64,000 nucleotides of DNA. It comes from Patiria pectinifera. Its lineage: Eukaryota > Echinodermata > Asteroidea > Valvatida > Asterinidae. The notes under the pieces are model-generated. The model worked only from the letters and a program-made list of their open reading frames with translations, ran no database searches and was not told the DNA's origin. The translations under genes and the position numbers were made by a program. The DNA is taken from contig CM057149.1 of the NCBI GenBank assembly GCA_029964075.1, forward strand, positions 26,984,197 to 27,048,196, given 5' to 3'. Below are positions 33,059 through 44,629 of the stretch, piece after piece (the first letter of the stretch is position 1; every line of letters begins with the position of its first letter).

Positions 33059-35810
33059 ATGTCATCCACTTTTCTGAAACTGTGTCTGGTCATTGCGCTT
33101 ATTGGTACGTTAAAATGGTTTCATTTCTATATTTCTATATCTACCTTTTTTGTAACTTTGAAAGGCAACGTAATATTTGTTCTCTAATAAGAGGCTCGAA
33201 TTTTCAAAGAGTGAAACTTGGGATGAGTTTCAAAGTGATCACATTAATTAAACAAAATAGGCACTTAGGTCTGCACAGAAAAATCTGTCTTTTTGACGCT
33301 GTGTTTCATCGGCAAGTGTTCAACCTTTATTTCCTTTGGTACTTTATACAGTTTTAAGTACTTTGTGCATTTTTGTAATATTTCATTCCATGCATATTAT
33401 TTTTTGAAAAACTTCTAAGTTCCTTTACTAAACTTTCCAAAATGTCATGTCATTTTGGTCTGTATGTTGCTAATGCAAAGTGTCTAAATGTAAAGTGCCT
33501 TTTTGTAAACGTAATGCCCAAAATTGAATTCCCGAGCAAAATTTAAATCCAAACATTACGATATTAGATGCACAAGTTACGTAATTTGTTGCTTACTTTT
33601 TTAAGCGAGAACGAAGATACCCTGAAATAGTTTGAACTTTCCCTTAATATAATGAGTTGTGAAAACGCTTGCCCTTTTTAATGCGAATTTGAATGAACAA
33701 ACTGCCCGATTGAATGAACAAGTTAGGAGAATTCGACGAAAAAAATCTGTTATTATAACTTCCGCCTTAAGATGTTCGTCGTGCTATTCTCAAGTTTTAC
33801 TTCGATGATTAGATTTCTTTTTTCACTTGCTATTTTCCTAGAAATATAAAAGTTTTTCACTTGTCAGTGAGACATTGAACAAAGAAAATCCATCAACGTG
33901 TAGACATTGACCTTTTTCTTCATAAATTTAAAATGTTGGCTGCCAGACAACAGTTCAGCTTACGCAAGGCGGGTTATTATTTGTGCACAAAATGAATCCC
34001 TTTTCAGAGGGTTGCAGACCCTTAAAATGAGATTAAAGTTGGATGAACCAAAACATTCAAATTTAAAGATATTTCCTGAAGAGCCTCGTGTAGGCCTATG
34101 CATCTTTAATTGAATCAGGGGTGAAACGTTTGTCATTATAATATGCGAATTTGAATTAAAGTTTTGCATAACGGAATTAGCAAGGTGCGAAATTGTATAG
34201 AAAAAAAACCTATAATGTGGTTGGGTTCTCAAGAATTATTACTCGACAAAGCCTTAATTTGTCGACCGTTACCAAAAGCTATCAATTCTTTTTACAAAGG
34301 GGTAGCTCGAATGTTAGGTTAGGTAATAAATGAGGCTAGTATAGGCCTAAACATTGTTTGTGGGCTTGAGCTGCTTATGTGTTGGGTGGATAAGCATATT
34401 ATTCAGTGTGTGGACTTCCGAACCAAAGATGTCCATAAAAACCAGGAAGCAGCGACGTTGTGTAGACTAGCCCACGTCTTCACAAGGTTTTCCCTCGCTA
34501 GAAAACAGGTTAAGAGGCATTTGTGGGTTAGGTTTATAAGTGACAAAATGAAGAGAAACCCTAAAGGGAATCATACATAAAAATTGGGTTGAAAGAGTTT
34601 TCACAGTTTGAGAAAAACGAGTTTTTTTCACTGGTTTTTCTTAACTACACGAAAACAAAGTAATGTCTGCACTAGGTGTGTAAAACAAACATGGGTGTAA
34701 CAGTGAGTTTGTTTCTGCATTCAATATGGGACGTTGAACAATAGAGTACTATAGGGTCCCCAATTCCCGAGAGGTCCCAAATTTTGATTCGTGTGCAAAA
34801 TATATTGGAGGTCTTCCTAAAAAGTTGGTGTACAAACAAAAGAGGGACAATAGGCGGTCCCCGCAGGCAAATACACACTTGCTTGGGTGTGTGGGTGTTT
34901 AATGGCACACTGAATAAAGAGATGTTGAAGGATACAAATCCTTCTACAAGGATACAAATTCCTGTATTGGTGCGGTATTTTCGTAGGCCCGCAATTCTTT
35001 CGTAGGCCCCCGATTTTTTTCGTAGGCCCTGGGCACAGTGCCTACTGTGCCTACTGGATAATCTAAGCCTGTTGTTCTTTTTCTATCTTTTTGGTATGTA
35101 TATCATGAATGAAACGAAATATTCAGTGTCTTACCGGAAATTGAATGCCAATGTGAATTCAGGAAAATATGAAACATCAGTACTATTGTTTTTATTCTGT
35201 TCGCTTCTTATAAGGAGTGCATTCAGCTCATCCTCTGGAAGAAGAAGCGGTTGTCCCAAGGTCTCTTATTTCAGGTAAATACATGACACTCAAAACTCAT
35301 CAATGATCATCTGCCTCAAGACATGAGCGGATCAGCAACTGGAAACGAATTTATATTTTAAACATATATATTATTGTCACACCATGGGTCTGTTTTCCCA
35401 AGGCGGACATCACAGTGGGTAGTTCTGGGGTGATACAACGATAAAACAAATTACTCTGTTATGACCCCAAGAGTTTGCATTGAAAATATAAATAATTTAA
35501 TTACATTCCAAATGCCTACTTACCAAAATTCTGGATTCGTTTTAATTCCTAAATATTACTATACTTTAAACCCACCACCTTTTAATTATGTACATCAGTT
35601 CCACGCTCTGTCTGAGGGGGCCAATGGCACAATGTAGGGACTAGTGCCCTGACTCAGTTACACTTAGCTGTACACGGTCGGATGGTATTTGCAGCCAACT
35701 GTCTCGACTGGGAGTCACACTTGTGGTCCTCAAACCGCAGGTTGTCGTTGCAGCTGTATCCTGGCTCAAGAGTACTCGATGGCTGTCCTGGCCACTCAGA
35801 CGGGGTTTTC

Positions 35811-36790
35811 CACACTGGAGGGTGTCCACGCAGGATGGTATCCACACAGGATGGGATCCACGCAGGACGATGTCCACACAGGACGGCGTTCACCAAAGAC
35901 GGGGTTCACCAAGAACGGGGTCCACACAGGACGTGGTTCACCAAGGACGGGGTTCACCAAGGACGGGGTCCACCAAGGACGGGTTCCACACAATGACGTG
36001 GTTCACCAAGGACGGGGTCCACACAGGACGGGGTCCACACAGGACGGGGTTCACCAAGGACGGGGTCCACCAAGGACGCGGTCCACCAAGGACGGGTTCC
36101 ACACATGACGTGGTTCACCCAGGACGGGGTCCACACAGGACGGGGTCCACACAGGACGGGGGTCCACACAGGACGGGGGTCCACACAGGACGGGGGTCCA
36201 CACAGGACGGGGGTCCACACAGGACGGGGTCCACACAGGACGGGGGTCCACACAGGAAGGGGGTCCACACAGGACGGGGGTCCACACAGGACGGGGGTCC
36301 ACACAGGACGGGGTCCACCCAGGACGGGGTCCACACAGGACGGGGTCCACACAGGACGGGGTCCACACAGGACGGGGTCCACACAGGACGGGGGTCCACA
36401 CAGGACGGGGTCCACACAGGACGGGGTCCACACAGGACGGGGTCCACACAGGACGGGGGTCCACACAGGACGGGGGTCCACACAGGACGGGGGTCCACAC
36501 AGGACGGGGGTCCACACAGGACGGGGGTCCACACAGGACGGGGGTCCACACAGGACGGGGGTCCACACAGGACGGGGGTCCACACAGGACGGGGTCCACA
36601 CAGGACGGGGTCCACACAGGACGGGGTCCACACAGGAGGGGGTCCCCCAAGGGAGGGGTCCACACAGGACGGGGGTCCACACAGGACGGGGGTCCACACA
36701 GGACGGGGGTCCACACAGGACGGGGGTCCACACAGGACGGGGGTCCACACAGGACGGGGGTCCACACAGGACGGGGTCCACACAGGACGT
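35811..36790. repeat. 16/17-bp GGACGGGGTCCACACA minisatellite
   Basis: About 60 tandem copies of GGACGGGGTCCACACA run through the region, mixing 16-bp and 17-bp (one extra G) versions. The 5' end is degenerate, with gttcaccaaggacg variants. Because 16- and 17-mers mix and the unit lacks stops, long frames stay open on both strands; these are artefacts. Each unit contains a GGAC/GTCC inverted pair. The array lies inside the gene B intron 2 insertion. Confidence 0.9.
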
Positions 36791-37072
36791 CTTTCGGAGA
36801 ATATGTGTGAAGCAGTTCCATACAGGAAATTTCCCAAGACAAATTAGTTGCCTCATTTGGTGCCACACAGGCTCCAACTCAGGGCCGTGTCCTCTCAGAC
36901 ATGCTGGCCCCTACGGGGGAACCCTTTTGTTATAAAACAAAGAAATATTCCTCTAAGTACACATTTAATATAGAACTCATTTTGATAAAATAATTCTCCA
37001 TCATAATTTCACCGTAGTTGAAATAAAAAGAATATTCTGAACTCTACACGGTATTTCTAGCCAAATAATCAC

Positions 37073-37475
37073 TAGCCCCATAAATGTGGTCAAATTTTGA
37101 TTTTCACATTTAGGCTTAGTTTGTACTCATTTGTAGGGTTTTTTTTTGCTTTAGAAGCATACTCACCCTCTTTAATCAGAAAGTGCTGCCTTTTTCAGAT
37201 GTTAAATTTTTGTGAAATTTCATGTTGAAATTTTAATACGCAAACGTGTGCAAATGAATCTGGAAATTTCACGAAAAATAGACATCTGAAAAGGGCAGCA
37301 CTTTCTGATTAGCCTATAAAGAGGGTGAGTATGCTTCTAAAGCAAAAAAACCCTACAAACTAAGCCTAAATGTGAAAATCTAAATTTGGCAAAGTGCGAC
37401 ACGTTTTTGTACATGTGGATGTGTGGCCTATGTTTACGGAGGTAGTCCAGTAAATTGTCCACATTTATGGGGCTA
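37073..37475. mobile_element. Foldback MITE with 9-bp target duplication
   Basis: The element starts TAGCCCCATAAATGTGG and ends CCACATTTATGGGGCTA. It is flanked exactly by AATAATCAC (37064-37072 and 37476-37484). The long inverted arms share gcttagtttgtagggttttt-like and gaagcatactcaccctcttt segments; the left arm has lost about 80 bp relative to the right. Nine-base duplications with long inverted repeats are typical of Mutator-like elements, so that assignment is tentative. Confidence 0.7.
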
Positions 37476-38670
37476 AATAATCACATGCAGGTAAGTCATC
37501 TTTAAATTTCCCTCCCAAATTTCAGCTTAGTAAATGGTGAAACACAGGGTACAAAAACACTTGATATTCTTACTTTAATTTAATATAATAATGAAAAGAA
37601 TAAGGTTTAACTTACAGTTTCCAACTGGTAAGTACACACTACGATGGTGCTGATGAGAAACACCCAAGGCATAACCTGTAACTGTGCTGAGTAAGCACAG
37701 CTCGAATGTACATGTGTTTCCACATTCAAAGCTAGGGTGTGTCTGCCCTGCAGTTCATGCCTATACACCATGCATTCAATTACACACACTAAATCATTCA
37801 ACCATGCCCCAATGAATTAGCATATCTTATTTGCATATATATACCTTTGCATTACTCTATGCTAAAGAACCTTCTGGACTTTTCCATTTCAAAAAAAGGG
37901 GGGAAAGTAAAATTAAATCGCAAGGAAAACATTGGCAGAAATAAAAACACCTCATGACAATTATGGTTTATTTATTTGAATTAAAAGCAGCCCGCAGGCT
38001 GAAAAAAATTTAATATTTACAACAGGTATTGTAGTTAAAAAATATTAAACATACAATCAATACATCTTTAAATTGTAAGTTAAAAGGTACAAATCATGAC
38101 GTAAGAAATTAATCATTATCAAGACTACTAAATACATGCTAAGACAAGACATTGCTGATTAAAACAGCAACAGAAAAAGAGGAAAGGGGGAACAATAAAA
38201 AAAAAATAGATGATTGTTATAAACAAGTACAAAGTAAAAGAAAAAATATGCAACTCCAGCATACAAGCAAACACGATAACATTAAAGAAATGACTTTTCC
38301 CCCTCCATCTGAAACCGGACATTTCTTCATGTTTCCTCTGTTTGGTCAGGCAGGGTTTTCTAGATTTCCTATTGCCATGCTCGGAGGCATTTTTCCGAAT
38401 GTTAATATCTCAATAAATAGGCTCTATATATCGAAATATTTAAAAATTGAACAAAGATTTGTATCTGTTATCCAGGGTGTGCGGCCGGGCCATTGGGTAT
38501 GGCCAGTGGGGCGATCCCGGATAGCGGGATCACCGCTTCATCCAGCCTCGGCTCTTCCTTTGTCCCAACCAAGGCTCGTCCAAATTCCGGTGAGTCTGAT
38601 TTCAAAGCCACGCTGGGCTGTAGAGGGCGCCGTGCGAGTTTTCAAAAGGGAAAAGTTTGTCCGGTGCGCG

Positions 38671-39051
38671 TAATTTTTTTCCCTAGGAGGGTTAGGGGCA
38701 ATGTCATGAATAATTCAGTTTTTCCTTTGAATCATTGCCAGACTTAGGTTCTCGTTCTATTTTCCCCTTAATTTAAAATTATCTCAGTGATAAATTTGGA
38801 GAAGAAAAATAGCTGATGAAAATGAGCAGCGACGACGTGGATTCGAACCAGGGATCTTTGTATCCATAGCTCATCTCGCTATCCACTAGGCTACTGTGTG
38901 GTAGCCCAACGACAACCGTTCTTTAAAATGCTTTAATGTATTGTAACTAGTTGAGTTACTCACAACAATGTAGTTGATGTCATTGTCCGTTCTCATGGAT
39001 AAACATGAATTATTCATGACTTTGCCCCTAACCCTCCTAGGAATAAAAATA
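38671..39051. mobile_element. TIR element with tRNA-like core, gene B intron 3
   Basis: The ends are ~46-bp inverted repeats sharing CTAGGAGGGTTAGGGGCA and GTCATGAATAATTCA. Gene A reads gccgcgtgcacaatacgggt without it, so it inserted after the duplication. The target duplication is unclear (at most CG to CGTG). The interior contains a minus-strand tRNA-like segment at 38829-38905. Confidence 0.6.
38829..38905 (-). ncRNA. tRNA-like segment (SINE-type promoter)
   Basis: On the minus strand the segment contains TAGCCTAGTGGATAG, close to an RNA polymerase III A box, and GGTTCGAATCC, a perfect B box, at normal spacing. The T stem has a mismatch and no clean anticodon arm or acceptor stem could be assigned. 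It is more likely a tRNA-derived SINE core than a working tRNA gene. Confidence 0.45.
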
Positions 39052-40949
39052 CGTGCACAATACGGGTCCTACTAAACTGCGTCAACAAGCGTCAACAAGC
39101 GTTAACACCTCATGCGTTAAGGCGGAGTCGGAGGGCAATGGTTTTGTGTCGCTGGGATGGACATGGGTAAATATTTTGCGCATTCATTTTACTAAATTAT
39201 ACTTATAAAGAACAACCTCTGAAACGTGCGCAACGAATAAAGACTATAGATATGGCGACAACGATGCTTTCGACATTTTCGCAAGCAGGGGCCTAGTCGA
39301 GCCCGAAGCTGCACGGAGCCAAGAGTGGGTTTCCTTTTCATTTTCATATGAAAATCCGAATGGTGGCAACACGAATGTTGATTTATTAAATCATTTGACA
39401 ATAAAGTATTTTTGAAAACGAAAACCAAATTAACCCATTCCATTTGGGCATAAGCCAAGTTATTTTAACAATCCAATAAGTCTCCATCACCACCAGTAAT
39501 ATTTGCAGCGCTGCCTGCATATAAAGTCATGCAATTCTTGTCCGTGTATGAACCTAAATTACATTCCCTGCAGGAGGGTGGTGGCTTCCAAGTCTTCAAT
39601 GTGGGTCTGATGACTGGATCCAGGTGGATTTGGGTGCCTACACTCTCGTCACTGGCGTCGTAATGAAGGGACTCGGTACCAGCTACCATATCCGAACCTT
39701 CACGGTACGGTATAGTATGACTGGTGAGTCGGATGACTGGCAGAGCTTAACCGATACGGAGGGGCAAACCATTGAGGTAAATAAACGTCAGTGATGGGAT
39801 GGATCTATGAGGGAGGGTTTGTTCGATGCCATGGACCCCTATACCTTCGGCAAGCTTGAGTACTTTCAGCCTATTTTGTAGGTATCAATTTACTTTCTGG
39901 CAGTACTTCATGACTCGATTTTGACGCCGCGGGTAACTTTAATGTTGTCAGTTTGTTGGTTTAACTCAGTCCCTAACGGATTTCGTAGCCATCGGCTGTA
40001 ATTCTTCGTTCGGTGATTAGTCTGACGCTATCCAATAGGGCCTTATTGAACAATTGAAATGGCAATAAGTATCATAGGTTGGGGGTAAGGTGGTATTGCG
40101 CCCCCCCCCCCCAATATTTTGTAAAGACTGCCCTTTTCCATTCAAGTGCCCTGTTTTCACTAGTGCTACCCCCCCCCGCAAATATTTTTAAAAAGAGTGC
40201 CTTTTTTAACAAGTGCCTTTAAATAAAAATTAAAAAGTGCCCTTTTAAAAATAAAGATAAAGTGCCTTTTTTGTACTTGAAATTTTGCGCCTGTGTCACC
40301 CTGAAAACGCCATGTTTTGTCCGATATTGTGTATGATCGTCCGGTTTGAACAGCGCCCCCATCGGAAGATGGTACCTCAGCCCCACCCCACCCACCACCC
40401 CCATCATCTGTTCAATTCAAGACAGCCCCAGGCAACTATCTTCAACCTTAGTTTATTTTCAGTTTTCACGCCTATATACACGGTACTGGCATAATGTAAA
40501 CTAGACAACGAATACTTTCGATACAATTTGAAAATATTGTAATGATTTTTGGATGATTCATTTCTTGTTTCAGTTGGAGGGAAACAATGGATCAGGTGAA
40601 GCAGTAACTGTCACCTTCCCTGTGGCACTGATGACCAGATTCATCCGCATTATATCCAGCTACCTGGAGTCATCGCGAGTGTTATTTAAATTTGGAAGTG
40701 CTAGGATGCCGAGGTAATTTCAGACTTTTGTTGTGTCACTAATTCGTGTGAATGATGATAAGAAGATGATTGGAAGCTTTTCGAGTCAAGTGTGTTCGTT
40801 CAATTGTGAATGAATCATGAAATCAGCTCATGCGTTATGGAAAATTTCTTTCATGTACAAAAAAATACCCCTCATATGGAAGACTGATAGTGCCACTCAT
40901 TAAGTCTGAATATATTTTTTTGTACGTGTGAAAATGTTTTTTTGTACAG

Positions 40950-41055
40950 CGGCTGCCACTAATTATGTGGCGGCCGCCACTTATTATGTGGCAGCCGCCA
41001 CCTATTATGTGGCGGCCGCCACTTATTATCTTGCAGCCGCCACTTATTATCTTGC
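40950..41055. repeat. 21-bp minisatellite, five copies
   Basis: About five tandem units of gccgccacttattatgtggc plus one base lie in gene B intron 5. Units contain GCGGCCGC and GTGGC/GCCAC self-complementary segments, so single units can form stem-loops. Gene A lacks this block at the equivalent point near 23285. Confidence 0.8.
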
Positions 41056-42046
41056 GGTTTCATTTTAACACATTCAGCATAGCTGTTTTTCCCCTAATTC
41101 AGATTAACATATGATTTGGAGAGTGATTTTTGATGTAAGACATCATTATGTCCCGAACAAAATTGAATCTGATGGGGAAATTGTGAACTTTTGACGTTTG
41201 ACATGTACATGTAATATATTTTTTTTGGAAAATAGTAGTTGTCTGTTTGTGTTGGATGTCTAATTATAACCCAAACACAAACCAATACAAGCTTTGGTTA
41301 CAATTCATCGTGCACATTTTTATTGAGTGGCAATATCCGTTTTCTGTACCCTAAAAAAAAAACCCAAAAAACGAAGCATAACAAAACACTTCTTAAAATG
41401 AAACCGTGCTTGCATCCATTTATGGTGCTGGCCTATTAGCACCTTCGTATTCCAAAAGCACAACCATTCTCATAAAATCAATTCTGATGATAGAAACAAA
41501 GGAAATTAATCATCCGTTATGATCCGTCACAACTTACAGTGTTTTAAACTTGTGTGTATATAAGAGATATGTACTGATTTTTAAATTCCATTGTTAGAAA
41601 GACTAAACGTTTCTGGTTAATTATAATTTTTTTATCTGAAATTAAAATTCAAAGAAGCCTTATCGACGTTATGCGTAAAGGCGGAGTTAAAGCGCAGTGG
41701 TTGTGTATGTAAATTAATTGTTACTAAATTCAAACAACAAACACCCTCTGAGATACCCGCACCGCATAAGGTCCACAGTACACATTTCTTCATAAATCCA
41801 TTAAGTTGAGCATCGTTTGCGTTCTGTGCCCTGTTAACTTTTTGGATTGAGGTCAAGGGAAAGGTTGATCCTTGGTATTACAAATGGTTAAATCAAAGCG
41901 ATTGTAAGGGCTGATGAGTGATTCTGAATAGTGCATCAACAATGACTCTCACTGGTCTGTTGTTAACAGACGCAACCCACCACATCCACCTGAAGTATAA
42001 TCCTATATATGTGCACATTTATAATTGCTTTCTTACTCCCGATAAG

Positions 42047-42369
42047 ACTTGGACAGCATGCTTCGCCTAGTAGACGGTGATGGGAAACGCTCTGGACGAG
42101 TCGAAATCTACCACGACGATGCTTGGGGTGCAATATGCGACAACGGCTGGGACATGAAAGAGGCCAGCATCGTGTGTCATCAGCTCGGCTTCTCAGAAGC
42201 AGAGGAAGCCACCAGCGTGTCCTTGGAGGAGAGTGAGGAGGAAGTACCCATCGTGATGAACCGAGTTTCCTGCAAAGGGTCTGAGAGGCGCCTGGTCGAC
42301 TGCCCGTTTGTCTGTAGCAGCATCCAGCAGTGTAACAGCTCACACGTAGCCGGGTGACATGCAAACCCA
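42047..42369 (+). pseudogene. Gene B exon 6: SRCR1 with 1-bp deletion
   Basis: The exon aligns with gene A exon 6 throughout and keeps the CDNGWD, VCHQLGF and VDCPFVC motifs. At 42352-42357 gene A's ccggagtgaca is ccgggtgaca here, giving an immediate TGA just before the last cysteine. The acceptor region also differs: gene A uses tattag before TCCCAGG, while gene B must use gataag before ACTTGGA, changing the first residues. The donor is intact. Confidence 0.8.
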
Positions 42370-42500
42370 GTAAGGAGGTTTTTGTTAATAGTGAACACTC
42401 AAACGTGTCCTTATACAAATTTCCACACTACCTGAAAGATTTTACAAAAGTTGCAGTCGTCTTCCCCTATTTGTTTGTGTGCTTAGAAATGAAAGCTATA

Positions 42501-42973
42501 CACGGTAAGTAATAACAAAAAGGAAACCCAAATGACAGGACCAATTTTTGAATGGAGTGTTGCCTGTAGCACTTTCAAAATCTACGATACGAGAGCCCAA
42601 TCAATGAGCTTTTTCCTTTAATACAAGAAACATTCCAATAACTCATGTACTTTTCAAGTTACGAAATTTTGAACACAAACATCGTTTGTGTTCAACGGTT
42701 CTTTCAGCAAAACGAAAACAATTCACATGCATCCCTACGAGAATTGCTTTCGTTTTGCTGAAAGAACACTTACTTGTTTGTGATCAGTGGACTATTTGTA
42801 TTTGTGTTCAAATGTCCGTACTTAAAAAGGACAATTGATTTGAATGATTCTTGTACTAAAAGAAAGCTTAATTACTGGGCTTTCATAGCCTACATTTGGA
42901 AGTGCTACACGCAAAACTTCATTCAAAAATTGGTCCTGCCATTTGGATTTCGTTATTGTTCTGACTCACCCTG
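42501..42973. mobile_element. Foldback MITE, gene B copy
   Basis: This is the counterpart of 24671-25178 at the same intron position with the same TA flanks. Its centre is shortened and its arms are less complete. Shared presence dates the insertion before the gene A/B split. Confidence 0.65.
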
Positions 42974-43586
42974 TATAGGCCTATATTGGGGGTTCTAGAT
43001 TTTGTGCATGAACAACGCCCACCTCATCAGAACATGCTTGCCAGTTTCTACATCGGTCATTCAATACAATTAAGTGTGGCATTATTCCTGTCCCTGTTAC
43101 CTTCGAACTTTGTAATTTGTCATACGATTGTCATTAAAAACGGCTACAAACTATTTTTTTTCTGGTTGGATATGTCGTTTGCTTCACATGATCACTCTTT
43201 GAGGAATAGTACAATTTATATAAGGAATGAATCCAAAATTACAAAATCATGGATGTCAGATGTAACAGGAACAGAAAAAATATAGTTGTTCGTAACACAG
43301 CTGGTGTGTTGCATTATGATTGGTAACACCAAAGATCGACAAGAGGGTTTCGTTCCGAGTAGAAAAAAATATCCTGCGTAGTTTCTAGCAATTTGTCAAC
43401 GCAGTTGATATTGTCATTTTTTTAATGTAATTTCGTGGCAATTCTTCCGGGAAATGGTTTCCCGTGTCACTCATTTCGTCAGTTTAAGGCTGATTTACTA
43501 AATGCAAGACATGCCGCAAAATATATCGTCCCATCAAGCATACATTTCCTGGACTAACCCGAGAAAGAATCAATGTTTAACCACAG

Positions 43587-43898
43587 ACATCATTCGGTTG
43601 GTCGGCGGTTCGAACCACACCAATGGCCGCGTCGAACTTTACCAAGGCAACGCATGGGGCACACTCTGCGATACCGACTGGGATGTGATGGATGCCGAGG
43701 TGGTCTGCCGTCAGCTGGGCTTCTCGGGCGCAGCGGAGGCCAAGTCCGGCGCCCATTTCGGCCAAGGGGAAGGCCCCGTGTACATGGACGGCCTCGCGTG
43801 CGATGGGTCGGAGAGTAAGATCTCCGAATGCCCCTCGTTTTGCTGGGAGGAGGTCGCATGCAACCACACCCAGGATGCCGGTGTGGTCTGCCGCCAAG
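43587..43898 (+). CDS. Gene B exon 7: intact SRCR2 domain
   Basis: The 312-bp exon is open and has the same length as gene A exon 7. Changes include VTDAEVVCHQ to VMDAEVVCRQ, SGAVEAK to SGAAEAK, IWDCPS to ISECPS and NHTHDAG to NHTQDAG. All seven cysteines are kept. It can only be translated if the upstream frame breaks are bypassed or are sequence errors. Confidence 0.8.
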
Positions 43899-44621
43899 GT
43901 GAGAACTCATTCCCTTTATTCAAAGAATCGGCTGAATATGAGTCAGGCTAGGACCTTCCGGTTGTATAGAGACAGTTTGACAACTCTGGGTTTGTTTTAA
44001 AAAAAAAAAACACCTTTTGCTAGGTTGAATTGAAAGTGAGGCTGACAATCTTTGGCCATCTGAATGGCTTCTTGCTTAATAACAGCTTACGTGTAGTAAC
44101 GAGGCGAGAGTGTCTATATTTGACCCCTGTAGCCTCGTTTTTGTAACACATTTCCAATAACGTGCAATTAGCAAATAGATAGCTATCTTTCCATTGAAGC
44201 GAATTCCAGTTGATTTCCCAAGGAGTTTCTATGTAGCTGTCGGCAGCTTTCATTTTTCTTCTGAGAGTATTTTTTAATAGCTTCAAGCCTATATAGGTAC
44301 TTGAATTTCAAACAGTGGTATTTTGGTTATAAAACTTCAAACGCTTGCGCTCTTACCCCCCCCCAAAAAAAAAACATTAAAATGCTGTCAATGAAAGCCA
44401 TATAGGCGTTTCTTCAGAGTTGTAACATTTGCAAGTATTTCCTGTTTCTTTCAGATGACGTGGAAACTGTTACCGTGAGTGACACAATCCCTCTTGAGTA
44501 AAATAGTTCACCTGATGACGACTCAAATTCAATGACATCGACTTGTTTGCTGTGTCTGGCATAATCTTTGGCTTACGCATAGATATAAAAATATAGGTTT
44601 AAAGGTAGAATGTAAATGAAC

Positions 44622-44627
44622 ATTAAA
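44622..44627 (+). terminator. Gene B polyadenylation signal ATTAAA
   Basis: ATTAAA lies about 120 bp after the gene B terminal stop codon (44499-44501), at the position equivalent to gene A 27064-27069, within a conserved aacattaaagcatgcat context. Confidence 0.5.
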
Positions 44628-44629
44628 GC

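Larger units (their letters stand above)
35375..37960. mobile_element. 2.6-kb insertion in gene B intron 2
   Basis: Gene A reads acatatatattatggtttat; gene B has the same words split by 2586 bp, with TTAT on each side (35371-35374 and 37961-37964). The insert opens TGTCACACC and closes CATGACAA, giving only a very short inverted end (TTGTCA if the last T of the duplication is counted). It contains a large minisatellite and a 9-bp-duplication MITE. Class is unknown and no transposase is seen. Confidence 0.6.
33059..44501 (+). pseudogene. Gene B: frame-broken F5/8C-SRCR-SRCR paralogue
   Basis: All eight exons of gene A have counterparts: 33059-33104, 35215-35274, 38476-38589, 39574-39776, 40574-40713, 42047-42369, 43587-43898 and 44455-44501. 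All have usable splice sites. An extra T near 40650 in exon 5 shifts the frame within FIRI, removes the closing cysteine and leads to TGA at 42078-42080 in exon 6. The shortened product would be about 198 residues: signal peptide plus an incomplete F5/8C domain. Separately, a 1-bp deletion near 42354 puts TGA (42355-42357) in the SRCR1 frame. Exons 7 and 8 remain intact. It is therefore a recent pseudogene, an allele-specific null, or two assembly errors. Signal peptide, linker and SRCR2 are highly conserved, so decay is young. Confidence 0.75.

Noticed and set aside
35723..36877. Open frames of 240-374 codons on both strands
   Set aside because: They lie wholly within a 16/17-bp minisatellite whose unit lacks stop codons. 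Several overlapping frames are open on both strands with the same low-complexity product.
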